Part shown: positions 23,745 to 33,300 of the stretch, piece after piece
Position numbering within the stretch: the first letter of the stretch is position 1
Layout: the number at the start of each line of letters is the position of its first letter
Origin: Hepatocystis sp. ex Piliocolobus tephrosceles
Taxonomy: Eukaryota > Apicomplexa > Aconoidasida > Haemosporida > Plasmodiidae
Length of the DNA: 43,869 nt
NCBI GenBank assembly: GCA_902459845.2
Contig: CABPSV020000013.1
Span: forward strand, 1-43,869
Reading direction: 5' to 3'
Made by a program: the position numbers and the translations under genes
The notes under the pieces: generated by a model
What the model was told of the DNA's origin: nothing
What the model saw: the letters and a program-made list of their open reading frames with translations, nothing else
Database searches by the model: none

Positions 23745-25727
23745 TTAATATACTTCAATAAAAATTGTGTTGTCTGGATAAGTTTGTGTTAATTCGACTT
23801 CGCCATTTCCTGCAAGAACAAGTAGATTATAAAATATTGAAGCTATATTTTTATCTGATATTTTTTCTTTAGGAAATATACGCTCGAATTCAATGGTTTT
23901 TGGATTTTGTTCTTTTATTTTATATAAATAATTTTTTAATTTTGCTAATTCTTCATCATATGTATTTAAAGAAGAGGTAGTGGATCTTTTTGCAGCTATT
24001 TTACTAGATGGGACACTAAGTGAGTTATTTAAATTATCACTGAATAAACTACTACATTGATCAATTTGATGATTTATATCACCATTACTATTATTTACGT
24101 TTTTTGTATGTTGGTTTTGAGTTTTTAAATTACTTTGACCTAATTTTCGTTCTATATTTTTATTTCGTTCATTACTACTTATATTATCAAAATTATAATC
24201 GATATCATCTTCAGAATTCATAAAAAATTGATTTGATGAATAGTCAGTATATTTACCTTTTTTTGAATAGTTTTCTATTTCCATTTTAAAAAAATAATTT
24301 TCGTTAAAAGAAGTGCCTCTTAATTGTTCGAAATTTGTTTCATTCGTTTTTGGAAGTTTTGATTCGCTTATTGTGCTTGGGGTAGATTTCGTTTGAATAA
24401 AATTATGACCGTTTTCTTGTATTTGACATTTCTCATGTTCAACCATTCTTTGGTTAAACATGTTGTATATTTCTGTTCTATTATCTAATGTATTATCATT
24501 TTTTAGTTTATATAAATTGAAATCCGATTCATTTTGATTACTATTATTACTGTTACGTTTTTTGGGAGAGTTTTTTTGATTAGTGTCATTGATATAATAT
24601 TGAAAATGTTCGATTCCTTCTAAATAATCATAAAATAAATTGTTGTTTTTTTTTCTTTTTTTTATGGTTGTATCAATTTGCCATATGTTATAATTTAATG
24701 TAACTACTTGATCAATTTCACATAAATTTCTTTTATTTTTATTTTTTTTATTAATTTTGTTGTCGTTATTTATAGTAGATGCGTTTGTAGGGTCATTTCC
24801 TATGTTATTATTTAATTTATTATTTAAAACAGTATTGTGCATTAACAAACTATTGTTATTTATCAAACTGAATGAAAATTTTTTAGTATCTTCCATATGT
24901 TTACTATCACATAAACTATTATTAAGAAAGTTGTTATTATCTATATTTATAGTTCCTTTTTTATTATTTAATAAATTAAAGTTTATCATTGTATTACTAC
25001 TACAATCTTCTGTTTTCATTTGAATTGAATTATTTTTAGTATTTAAATTATAAGCTAGTGTGTCATTGTTAAGTGTATAAAAGTTATTAAGTTTGGAATA
25101 CTCAATTGATGAATGTGTTAATATATCTTGGTACATAAAATTATCATCATTATTTACACTGACATGCATAAAATTATAATCATGATTTTGTTCATCATTA
25201 TTATAATCTCTTAACAAAATATCATTTATATTTGCTACATTTTTATTTATAGTTAAATAATTATTATTATTTTTCATAAAAATATCAGTAGTAGTATTAT
25301 TTCTATTTGAAACATCCTTTAAACACAATAGATTTTTATTTGTTTTTAATTTTTTATGTGTTTTATATTTTTTTAATATACCACCTATTTTATCATTGGT
25401 ATTATCATCGAAATTGCTGTATAAACACTTTTTATACATAGCATAAAAATCAGAAAGTAATATTTCTAACTGTCTATGTAAAAATACTGTTATCCCTTTT
25501 ATTAGTATAGCTGTTTGCTTTATATTATAATCACCATTCATTATTAACATAAGGTTATCGCTTAAATTAGTGTATCGGACTATCTTATCACTTACAATGT
25601 TCTTTTTGAGAATCATTTTGCCTCGGTAAAAATTACTGTTCATACCAATAAAGTATATGCATCCTATTTTGTTGGATTTGTCATAGATCAGCAATTTCTT
25701 TTCTTCCTGTCTGTTAGTTTTTTTCAT
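23745..25727 (-). CDS. Kleisin, Rad21/Rec8-like cohesin subunit
   Basis: Intronless, 660 residues. Kleisins bridge the two SMC heads of cohesin, holding sister chromatids together. The N-terminal SMC3-binding-like segment is at residues 68-100: QTAILIKGITVFLHRQLEIL followed by LSD, matching the family pattern of LRTSG.LL.GvvRiY..q...LL.D. The C-terminal winged helix is at about 625-660: ASIFYNLLVLAGNGEVEL then TQTYPDNTIFIEV, matching FF.LLVL....v.v.Q..pygdI.I. The 500 residues between are Asn/Ser/Lys-rich and presumably disordered, as in other kleisins, where separase cuts. A few extra residues precede the usual start. Rad21 and Rec8 cannot be told apart by eye, and a condensin kleisin is a less likely alternative. 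The start ATG has an AAAATG context and is the first in frame. Confidence 0.72.
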   Translation of the reverse strand: MKKTNRQEEKKLLIYDKSNKIGCIYFIGMNSNFYRGKMILKKNIVSDKIVRYTNLSDNLMLIMNGDYNIKQTAILIKGITVFLHRQLEILLSDFYAMYKKCLYSNFDDNTNDKIGGILKKYKTHKKLKTNKNLLCLKDVSNRNNTTTDIFMKNNNNYLTINKNVANINDILLRDYNNDEQNHDYNFMHVSVNNDDNFMYQDILTHSSIEYSKLNNFYTLNNDTLAYNLNTKNNSIQMKTEDCSSNTMINFNLLNNKKGTINIDNNNFLNNSLCDSKHMEDTKKFSFSLINNNSLLMHNTVLNNKLNNNIGNDPTNASTINNDNKINKKNKNKRNLCEIDQVVTLNYNIWQIDTTIKKRKKNNNLFYDYLEGIEHFQYYINDTNQKNSPKKRNSNNSNQNESDFNLYKLKNDNTLDNRTEIYNMFNQRMVEHEKCQIQENGHNFIQTKSTPSTISESKLPKTNETNFEQLRGTSFNENYFFKMEIENYSKKGKYTDYSSNQFFMNSEDDIDYNFDNISSNERNKNIERKLGQSNLKTQNQHTKNVNNSNGDINHQIDQCSSLFSDNLNNSLSVPSSKIAAKRSTTSSLNTYDEELAKLKNYLYKIKEQNPKTIEFERIFPKEKISDKNIASIFYNLLVLAGNGEVELTQTYPDNTIFIEVY

Positions 25728-25770
25728 TTTGATGGATTGGTTTAGTAGAAATGGTTAGTAAATTGATACG

Positions 25771-25809
<39 letters not shown>

Positions 25810-26056
25810 ATATGTGTATATTTACAAATGTAAAAAATTAAAACAACTTAACCGGTTAAAACAAAAGAAAAGACAAATTTCAAGTTCACAAAAAAAAAAG
25901 TAAGATATAATGCAAAGACTAATGTGTTTATTAAAAGAAATAAAAATTAAAAAGATGCCTTGTGTTCTTAAGCGATTGGAAACATATAATATTTATTTGG
26001 TGACGGTTACAACCTTCAATACAATGTATAGGCGCATATATATATAAATATATATA

Positions 26057-26104
<48 letters not shown>

Positions 26105-26317
26105 GAGAATTTTTAAATACAAGTTATTTTAAAACTATCTTTAAAATATAAGAACACAAAAAGAAAAAATGCTAAGTAATGCTTTAACCTAATTATGTCG
26201 TACTTTGTACCAAGTGACATAAGTTACAACATTAGAAAACTTACATAAAAACGGAAAAGGCGACACAAACAACAAAAGCAACGAAAACGACGGAAACAAA
26301 AACAACAAAAAAAAAAA

Positions 26318-26410
26318 ACGAAAATAACGAAAATAACAAAAACAACGAAAATAACAAAAACAACGAAAATAACAAAAACAACGAAAATAACAAAAACAAC
26401 GGAAACAAGA
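26318..26410. repeat. 18-bp tandem repeat
   Basis: About five copies of an 18-base unit aacgaaaataacaaaaac, all A/C/G with almost no T on the plus strand, preceded by looser related sequence from about 26268. Confidence 0.8.
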
Positions 26411-26519
26411 AATTGTCAGTTTAATATAATAAAAATTAGTTCAATTGTTAATTTTAACAAATTCGCTTTTTTTTTTTTAAAAATAAAAGACTAATGATAT
26501 TTAATTTGGAAATATATAA

Positions 26520-26678
26520 ATGTCTGTATTTTTGCATGAGCACTTTAATTATATTTATAAACAACTATTTGAAGAACCTTTAAACGGGTGTATTAAAAAA
26601 AAAAAAACAAAAATATCAAGTTTTGAATACGTTCAAAATGGAAAACTATTGGATGTGCCTACATATGTGTATATATGA
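26520..26678 (+). CDS. Candidate small coding exon, unrecognised
   Basis: A 52-codon frame whose translation has balanced amino-acid use, unlike nearby simple sequence: it starts MSVFLHEHFNYIYKQLFEEP, continues through a short Lys run and includes SSFEYVQNGKLLDVPTY. It may be a first exon with a donor near 26667 (GTGTAT). A possible next exon begins after the TTTCAG at about 27004 (LKYRITYVFKNSQKY, in phase 0). I do not recognise the protein. Chance cannot be excluded in AT-rich DNA, but the G/C-bearing codons and start context make it worth keeping. Confidence 0.35.
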   Translation: MSVFLHEHFNYIYKQLFEEPLNGCIKKKKTKISSFEYVQNGKLLDVPTYVYI

Positions 26679-27029
26679 ATAAATTATTAAGTAAATACAT
26701 GCATATTGGACATTTTTTTTTTTTTTTTTTTTTTTTTAAAGTATGTATTATAATTTACTGTAGTTACATGCAAAAAGAACAATAATAAATTTTTAATTAT
26801 TACAACATCTGTATAGACAATTTTTTTTTACAGCTGTAGATTTTTTTTTTTTTTTTTAATATAATGATATTATGACTTTTTGTATGAATCGCAATAAAGA
26901 ACATAAACATATCCATATACGAATACAAATATATATCCATTTATTTTATTTTTTTTGTTTTCATTTTTGTCCTTAATTTGATCTTAAAACTTTTTAAGTT
27001 TCAGTTGAAGTATCGTATAACATATGTTT

Positions 27030-27176
27030 TTAAAAATTCACAAAAATACGTACTACATATAATTTATTATTATATGTAATTAATTCAATATTAATATAAT
27101 ATATCTTTTCTCTTTTTGCAACATATCGAAATAACATTGCCGAAGAAACGGTTTGATATCTTGTGTTAGTCACCAT
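27030..27176 (-). CDS. Candidate small ORF, 48 codons, unrecognised
   Basis: Minus-strand frame starting MVTNTRYQTVSSAMLFRYVA, followed by KREKIYYINIELITYNNKLY and ending VRIFVNF before TAA. The composition is protein-like and includes G/C-bearing codons at its start. It competes with a possible plus-strand exon at 27005-27050, so at most one is likely real. No family recognised. Confidence 0.25.
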   Translation of the reverse strand: MVTNTRYQTVSSAMLFRYVAKREKIYYINIELITYNNKLYVVRIFVNF

Positions 27177-27194
27177 ATGTGTACATATTTTATA

Positions 27195-27227
<33 letters not shown>

Positions 27228-27294
27228 GTATGTTTTGGAAAAATTCTTACATATGGCTCAAGCTAATAATTATAAAAAACATACTAGAAAATAT

Positions 27295-27329
<35 letters not shown>

Positions 27330-27801
27330 AAACGGAGCCAATTGTGTTTATTTATTAGCTTACATATTTATTTATTCGTTTATATATACATTTATTTATC
27401 TATTTAATTATTTATTTTTAATGCTATTTTTTTTTTTTTTTTTTTTTCTTATGACAAAATGAGGTCTACTTATTGTACAAATTTTACTTTTACAAAAAAC
27501 AAGTACTTGCAAACACATTTGATGATTGTTGAAACTCCATATTTAGATCGTTTTATTTTTTTTTTAATCACATAATCACGATAAGCAATTTTGATTTAAT
27601 TTTTTTTTTATCCACTAAAAAATGTTTATTCCTTTAATTCCATAGTTTCGGCGAATAAAAATATATAACTTCATATATATATATATATATATATAGTTAA
27701 AACATACGTTCGAGTATTCCTTAAAAGCTATCACAGAAATCATAACTTCACTAATGTGACATGCATAAAAAAAAAAAAAAAAAAAAAGGGAATAACCAAA
27801 T

Positions 27802-28828
27802 ATGGTAGATGAAAATGAATTATTATATGTGGGTGGCATTGATGAAACAGTAAATGAACAAATGCTATATGATATGTTTTCTGCTTTTGGTGATATAAGA
27901 AATATTGAAATACCCATGAATACTGTTACAAGTATGAAAAATAAGCAAACAAAATAAATATAAGAGAAAATGCATTTTTTTTTATTTTATTTTTTTTTTT
28001 TGAAAGGATTTATTTATGTTGTTAATTAACTTTAATTAAAATTTTGTATTACAACTTTACTCTTTATGTTATAACGAAGCTTCTGAAAAATACAAAAATG
28101 TAATTCCTTTAATATAGTTTTAGCTTTGTTGTAGCTCTGTTATACCTTTGTTTTACCTTTTTAATTATTACATATTTTTTATTTTTTAAGAAAAAAACCG
28201 GGGATTCGCGTTTATAGAATATGTAGAGAAAGAAGATGCAAAACATGCTTTGTATAATATGAACAATTTTGAAATAAATGGCAACAGAATATACGTGAAC
28301 TATTCAAAATCGAAGAAAATGGATCAGTACAAACCTGGTTAGTTACTTTTGCAAATATATAGAACATATATATATATAGGTCTTTGTTTTTATTGTGAAC
28401 ATATCAGGATATATAAGTTGTACATATTTGTGGGGGGTATATGTGTATATATACATATATGTACATGCGCATATACATTTTTTTTTTTTTTTTTTTTTTT
28501 TATTCTTTTTCAGTATGGATGGACGATATGTATAACCAAGAACAAATGAAATTATTAGAAGAAGAAAATGTAAAGGTATAATTATGTATGTATGCGTACA
28601 TGTACATATGTATGTATTTTCAATATTTCATTATGTAGTGGTAAATTTTCGTCTATCCACATCTCATTTTTTTTCTTGTTTTTAAATATTCAATATAGTA
28701 GCATAAAAACTTAAACGCATATAGTGAATACAACATAAACATTGACATAAACTTTTTTTTTTTTTTTTTTTTTTTGGTTTACAAAGGAGAAAGATACAGA
28801 AAAGGAGATGCCTAGTGATAAAAAGTAG
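27802..28828 (+). CDS. RRM RNA-binding protein, cyclophilin-E RRM-like, four exons
   Basis: A 126-residue protein from exons 27802-27931, 28191-28337, 28514-28575 and 28787-28828, all with consistent phases (donors GTATGA, GTTAGT, GTATAA). It has one RNA-recognition motif: RNP2 is LYVGGI at about residue 8, and RNP1 is RGFAFIEY at about 47. The order ENELLYVGGID, KNRGFAFIEY, INGNRIYVNYSKS, then KPVWMDDMY closely follows the N-terminal RRM and linker of cyclophilin E (PPIE), a spliceosome-associated protein. The peptidyl-prolyl isomerase half is absent; the protein instead ends in an acidic/basic tail (EKDTEKEMPSDKK). It is likely a nuclear splicing-related factor. Gene and fold are certain; the PPIE relationship is inferred by eye. 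Confidence 0.88.
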
Positions 28829-29522
28829 TAAATGTTACATTTACTTATTTGAGTTTGTTAATATGTATATATTACTGCTTCGGATGTTATACATATATAT
28901 GACTATAATATATGCATTTACATATGCGTTGGTGTGTTAATGTATAACTTAACTCATTTTAATAAAATTTTTTATTTATACGAATTATCACGTCATATTC
29001 ATATATGTGTTAAAATTTGTTATTTTTTTCAAATGGTGTTACAAACTTAGTTGGATTATGAATTTATTTTTGATTTTTTTAAAAAATATGTAGGCTTTGT
29101 TAAAAAAAAAAAAAAAAGGTTTTATATAATATTAACATTTTTGCGTAAGATTTTTTTGTTTTTTTTTGAGAGTGGGGGTTATATTTTTATTACATATAGT
29201 AAAATTTAATTGCATATAATTGAGAAAGAAAAAAATTACGTGTTTATACATATATATATAACACTCACATATTATATATACACATGCATAATTTGCAAAT
29301 AAATTAAAGTTCAGCTCCCTAACGTCTTAATAAACTACCTACGCTTATAACTTATTTAGTAATTAACGTTTCGTGGTTTCAATATATATATATATATATA
29401 TATATTAAATGAACAAATAGAAATCCAACACATATATACACGTAAATACACACATACATGCATACATGTTCATTATGTGTACATGTGTGAACACCCAATT
29501 AAGCATAAACATAACCATCACA
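28829..29522. other. Intergenic DNA between convergent genes
   Basis: 3' flanks of the RRM gene (+) and the E2 gene (-). Contains poly-A near 29103-29117 and (TA)n at 29381-29406. Nothing gene-like seen. Confidence 0.7.
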
Positions 29523-31224
29523 TTACGAATCAATTAACATAAGATTAGGGTTTTCTATGTAATCTCTAATTGAACATAAAAATTGTACAGCTTCCCTTCC
29601 ATCCAATAATCTATGGTCATACGTTAAGGCTAAATACATAATAGGCCTAATGACAATTTCATTGTTAACTACTACGGCCCTATTCTTGATTGAATGCATA
29701 CCTAATATAGCAGACTGTGGCATATTGACAATAGGTGTACTTAACATACTACCAAAGACGCCTCCATTAGATATAGTAAAAGTACCACCCATAAAATCTT
29801 CTATTGATAATTTATTATCTCTAGCTTTCATAGCTAATTTATTTAATGATGTTTCTATTTCGTGTAATTTTTTATTTTGACAATCCCGTATAACTGGTAC
29901 AGTTAATCCGTTTGGTGTGGCTACTGCTACAGATATATCTACATAATTTTTGTAAACAATTTCACCATTGTCTATAAATGCATTAACTTGTGGCATTTTT
30001 TGTAAAGATAGAGTTGCTGCGTGTATAAATAAAGAAACAAACCCTAATTTGCAACCATATTTTTTTTGAAATATATCTTTTAAATCATTCCTTATAGCCA
30101 TAGCTTTACTCATGTCACATTCGTTAAATGTTGTTAATAATGCACATGTATTTTGTGATTCTTTTAGTCTCTGTGCAATTCTTTTTCTTATAGGTAACAT
30201 TCGAACTCTTTTTTCAGTTCTTTCATAATTTGATGCACTACTCATTTGTGTAACCTCTTCATTTTCTATAATCTCATTTCTATATTCTTTATTATTTACA
30301 TGTTCTTTTTGTTCGTAACTTGATCCTTTTTTTTCTGCACTTGCTTCTGATATTGCTTCGTTTTCGGGTTTGATAATACTAGCACCAGTAGTACTACCAT
30401 TAACAGTAGATTCGTTTCTTTCTACAGGTGGTTCTGCCGAAGTATCAATTTCACATAATGGCGCATCAACAAAAATAACTTCTCCTTCTTCTGCATATAT
30501 TTTACTTAACGTACCGCTCGATTTAGAGTTTATATCAACACTTACTTTATCAGTGTCAATAACTGTTATTGTTTCATCTGCCCATACATAATCACCTAAT
30601 TTTTTTTTCCATTCACCTATGGTTCCTTCTGTAATAGAGTCACCTAATCTTGGTACTTTAATCGTATCTGTAGGAGTCGAAATGAATAAATACATATGTA
30701 TATGTTGTTTAATACATGTATTATGTTTTATATATGTAGTATGGGCATGTATGTATTATGTATACTAATGAGAAATTGTATATGTATGCATGTGTGTGTA
30801 TACATATGTTCAGATATAATTAACCTATAGAAAAATATCTTTTAAACACAACCTTGCTCTTTATATGCTGCCTACACCCAAACTTGAAAAGAAACCTATT
30901 AATAAAACTCTCATTGTAAAATAAAGGTTCCTAAAAAAAAAAAAAAAAAATAAAAATAATAAAATAGAAAGTATATCTGAAGTAAATGAGTTTGTACAAA
31001 ATGGTATGTGTTGGTATAAAATGGTTAAGCAAAGATATTTGGTTTTGATATATAATCCAATAAAAAAAAAAAAAAATTAAATAAATGCATAAATAAAAAC
31101 AAATAACACGTATGAAAAAATGTGACAACACTAGTAAATATAAATACATATACATAAGTGAGCGTAAATACATATAAAAACCACATTTTACCTTCAATCG
31201 AAACATAATATTGTGAGTCATCAT
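29523..31224 (-). CDS. Dihydrolipoamide succinyltransferase (E2 of 2-oxoglutarate dehydrogenase), mitochondrial
   Basis: E2 core enzyme of the 2-oxoglutarate dehydrogenase complex; it transfers the succinyl group from lipoate to CoA in the mitochondrial TCA cycle. Three exons in phase: 31224-31192, 30930-30825, 30667-29523, giving 427 residues. The first two exons encode an Arg/Lys/Phe-rich presequence (FGCRQHIKSKVVFKRYFS), a typical mitochondrial import signal. The lipoyl domain starts at about 46 (DTIKVPRLGDSITEG), with the lipoylated Lys in DTDKVSVDI at about 87. A variable Ser/Glu/Thr-rich linker follows, then the acyltransferase domain from about 190, with the catalytic DHRLLDG (His near 398). 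No peripheral-subunit-binding domain is visible in the linker, as expected for succinyltransferases rather than pyruvate dehydrogenase E2. Start choice: MMTH; the second Met is equally possible. Confidence 0.95.
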
Positions 31225-31350
31225 TTAAAATTGAAAACTGATCAACTGTTGTTTTATTTTTTATAATAAAAAAATATAAAAATTTATTTGGTTAATTCCA
31301 CCTATCTTTTATAAAAAAAATAAAAAAAAAAACTTATGCAACTTACTACA

Positions 31351-31428
31351 CTTAGGAAATTGCAAAACTTGACAGGCTTGGGAAATTGTGAAACTTGCCG
31401 GACTTGGGAAATTGTAAAACTTGCTGAA
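31351..31428. repeat. 26-bp tandem triplicate
   Basis: Three imperfect copies of a 26-base unit with core gggaaattgtaaaacttgc, directly adjacent, about 130 bases upstream of the E2 start codon (on its minus strand). Confidence 0.8.
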
Positions 31429-31625
31429 CTAGTAACAGTTTCAATTTATTGTATAAAAAAAAAAAAAAAAAAAAAAAAAATTAACCTTTAACACTAATCA
31501 TTTTTCTTTCATGTTTCTTTATATGTAAATAAACACAAAAAAAAACGTTAAAAAAATATATATATTTATCTTGTTTAGTATTTAGTTATTCATTATACTT
31601 TTTTGTTTAAAAAAAAAAAAAAAAA

Positions 31626-31733
31626 CTAAGTAGCTATTCTTGTTCTTACATTTTGAATTAAAAAAAAAAAAAAAAAAAACTAAGTAGCTATTCTTGTTCT
31701 TACATTTTGAATTAAAAAAAAAAAAATAAAAAA
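31626..31733. repeat. 54-bp direct duplication beside the gap
   Basis: The segment beginning ctaagtagctattcttgttc recurs exactly 54 bases later (31626 and 31680), each copy followed by a poly-A run. It sits just left of the run of N, so it may be an assembly artefact rather than a true duplication. Confidence 0.8.
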
Positions 31734-31788
31734 AAAAAATAAATAAAAAAAAAAAAAAATAAAAAAAAAAACAAATAAAAAAATGAAA

Positions 31789-31888
31789 NNNNNNNNNNNN
31801 NNNNNNNNNNNNNNNNNNNNNNNNNNNNNNNNNNNNNNNNNNNNNNNNNNNNNNNNNNNNNNNNNNNNNNNNNNNNNNNNNNNNNNNN
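31789..31888. other. Assembly gap, 100 N
   Basis: Exactly 100 undetermined bases, the conventional scaffold gap size, with A-rich sequence on the left and 72 T residues on the right. The real distance and even the linkage between the two sides are unknown. Confidence 0.99.
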
Positions 31889-31962
<74 letters not shown>

Positions 31963-32204
31963 GATAATTATAAATCGTAAGAATGTACGCTGGGCACAAG
32001 TTACTATATAAACACTGTTATAAGCTGCAAAAAAAAATATATATTTTTTATTTATTTATTCATTAATTTATTCATCTAGTTTTTATATTTTTTTTCAATT
32101 TTTTACTATATTTTAATTTTATTTTTTTTTAACTGTGCTTTGAGAGTTAAGTTTTTAATTCAGTCGATATATAAATATATATTTTCAAATTATATAAAAA
32201 AAAA

Positions 32205-32402
32205 ACAATAAGTCAAAATAATAAATCAAAACAATAAGTCAAAATAATAAATCAAAATAATACGTCAAAACAATACGTCAAAACAATACGTCAAAACAAT
32301 ACGTCAAAACAATACGTCAAAACAATACGTCAAAACAATACATCAAAACAATACGTCAAAACAATACGTCAAAACAATACATCAAAACAATACGTCAAAA
32401 AT
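32205..32402. repeat. 13-bp minisatellite, about fifteen copies
   Basis: Tandem unit aaaacaatacgtc. Degenerate copies (aataagtc, aataaatc) lie at the left edge and near-perfect copies on the right, with two cat-for-cgt variants. The array lies about 200 bases upstream of the CacyBP-like start codon. Confidence 0.85.
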
Positions 32403-32420
32403 ATAAAAAAAAAGGATTAT

Positions 32421-32475
32421 TAATTAAAAGCATTGTTAAAAGCATTGTTAAAAGCATCGTTAAAGCATCGCTAAA
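32421..32475. repeat. 12-bp tandem repeat
   Basis: Four units of aaaagcattgtt, with later copies changed to aaagcatcg, directly downstream of the 13-bp array in the presumed 5' leader or promoter of the CacyBP-like gene. Confidence 0.75.
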
Positions 32476-32607
32476 CATATTATTAAAAATATTTTTTTAT
32501 TAACAGTGCAAATATATATATTAAAATAATTATATATACATATAATATACGCACCTTTGTATATATCCACTACTAGTAACTATCCGTTTTATTTGTAAAA
32601 AAATACA

Positions 32608-33300
32608 ATGAACACCATGATTTCAAAACAAATAAATGACTTAAACGAAGACATAAGTGAACTAAACAGATTGTTATCTTTAACAACACGAGAATATGTA
32701 AAAAACAAAATAAATCAATGTATAGAAGAAACGTCAGCTTATATAGCAAAATTAAAAATAAAAGAAAATGAAGTACCAAGTAAAATTAGTGATATAAAAT
32801 TACCAATCAATGAAAATACAATTTCATTTAATTCTGTTCAATCTTTTGGCTGGAATCAAGAAAAAAATAAAGTAACTGTTTTTTTAACTATTAAAAATGT
32901 ACAAAATATTGACAAAGATAATATTACCACCGAATTTGATGAAAGATCTTTTGAAGTGAAAGTATTTAATTTAGAAAAAAAAAATTATCGCTTTTGTATA
33001 AAAAAATTATATGATAAAATTATACCAAGCAAATGTTATATAAAAATAAGAAAAGATGCTGTTAATGTATATTTAATAAAAAATGATAATAAACGTTGGG
33101 AAGATTTACACTTTAAAGAATCACCTATGTCGAAGATTAGACCACCTAAAATGGATGAAAATGCAGAACCTTCTTCTGTACTTATGGATATGATGAAACA
33201 AATATATCAAGAAGGTGATAGTGACATGAAGAGAACTATTGCTAAGGCATGGTGTGAAGCCAATGAAAAAAAATCAGATTTTTCTGTACCAAATTTTTAA
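32608..33300 (+). CDS. Calcyclin-binding protein/SIP-like (CS and SGS domains)
   Basis: Single exon, 230 residues, about the size of human CacyBP/SIP (228). It has an N-terminal helical segment (about 1-60: QINDLNEDISELNRLLSLTT), then a CS/p23-like domain at about 75-170 (SFGWNQEKNKVTVFLTI, then EVKVFNLEKKNYRFCIKKLY and KCYIKIRKDAVNVYLIK, ending WEDLHF), and an SGS-like C terminus with SSVLMDMMKQIYQEGDSDMK and RTIAKAWCEA. The family acts as an adaptor with Hsp90/Skp1-type partners and in ubiquitination; the partners here are unknown. Start: the first ATG of the frame; a second Met follows four codons later. No intron is needed. Confidence 0.9.
   Translation: MNTMISKQINDLNEDISELNRLLSLTTREYVKNKINQCIEETSAYIAKLKIKENEVPSKISDIKLPINENTISFNSVQSFGWNQEKNKVTVFLTIKNVQNIDKDNITTEFDERSFEVKVFNLEKKNYRFCIKKLYDKIIPSKCYIKIRKDAVNVYLIKNDNKRWEDLHFKESPMSKIRPPKMDENAEPSSVLMDMMKQIYQEGDSDMKRTIAKAWCEANEKKSDFSVPNF

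Larger units (their letters stand above)
25728..27801. other. Divergent intergenic region, about 2 kb
   Basis: Spacer between the kleisin (-) and the RRM gene (+). It contains (TA)n at about 25777-25806, a poly-A run of about 44 at 26060-26103, an 18-bp repeat at 26318-26410, poly-T runs (about 26715-26737, 26842-26857, 27209-27225, 27429-27447), poly-A (27300-27324, 27768-27787) and (TA)n at 27193-27210. Two short stretches with protein-like frames are listed separately (26520-26678 on plus, 27030-27176 on minus). Confidence 0.6.
31225..32607. other. Intergenic DNA with repeats and an assembly gap
   Basis: Head-to-head spacer between E2 (-) and the CacyBP-like gene (+). It holds a 26-bp triplicate (31351-31428), a poly-A run (31456-31480), a 54-bp duplication (31626-31733), the 100-N gap with its homopolymer flanks, a 13-bp minisatellite (32205-32402) and a 12-bp repeat (32421-32475). 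No gene seen. Confidence 0.75.

Noticed and set aside
31712..31999. Lys/Phe frames across the N gap
   Set aside because: Translations of homopolymers and undetermined bases.
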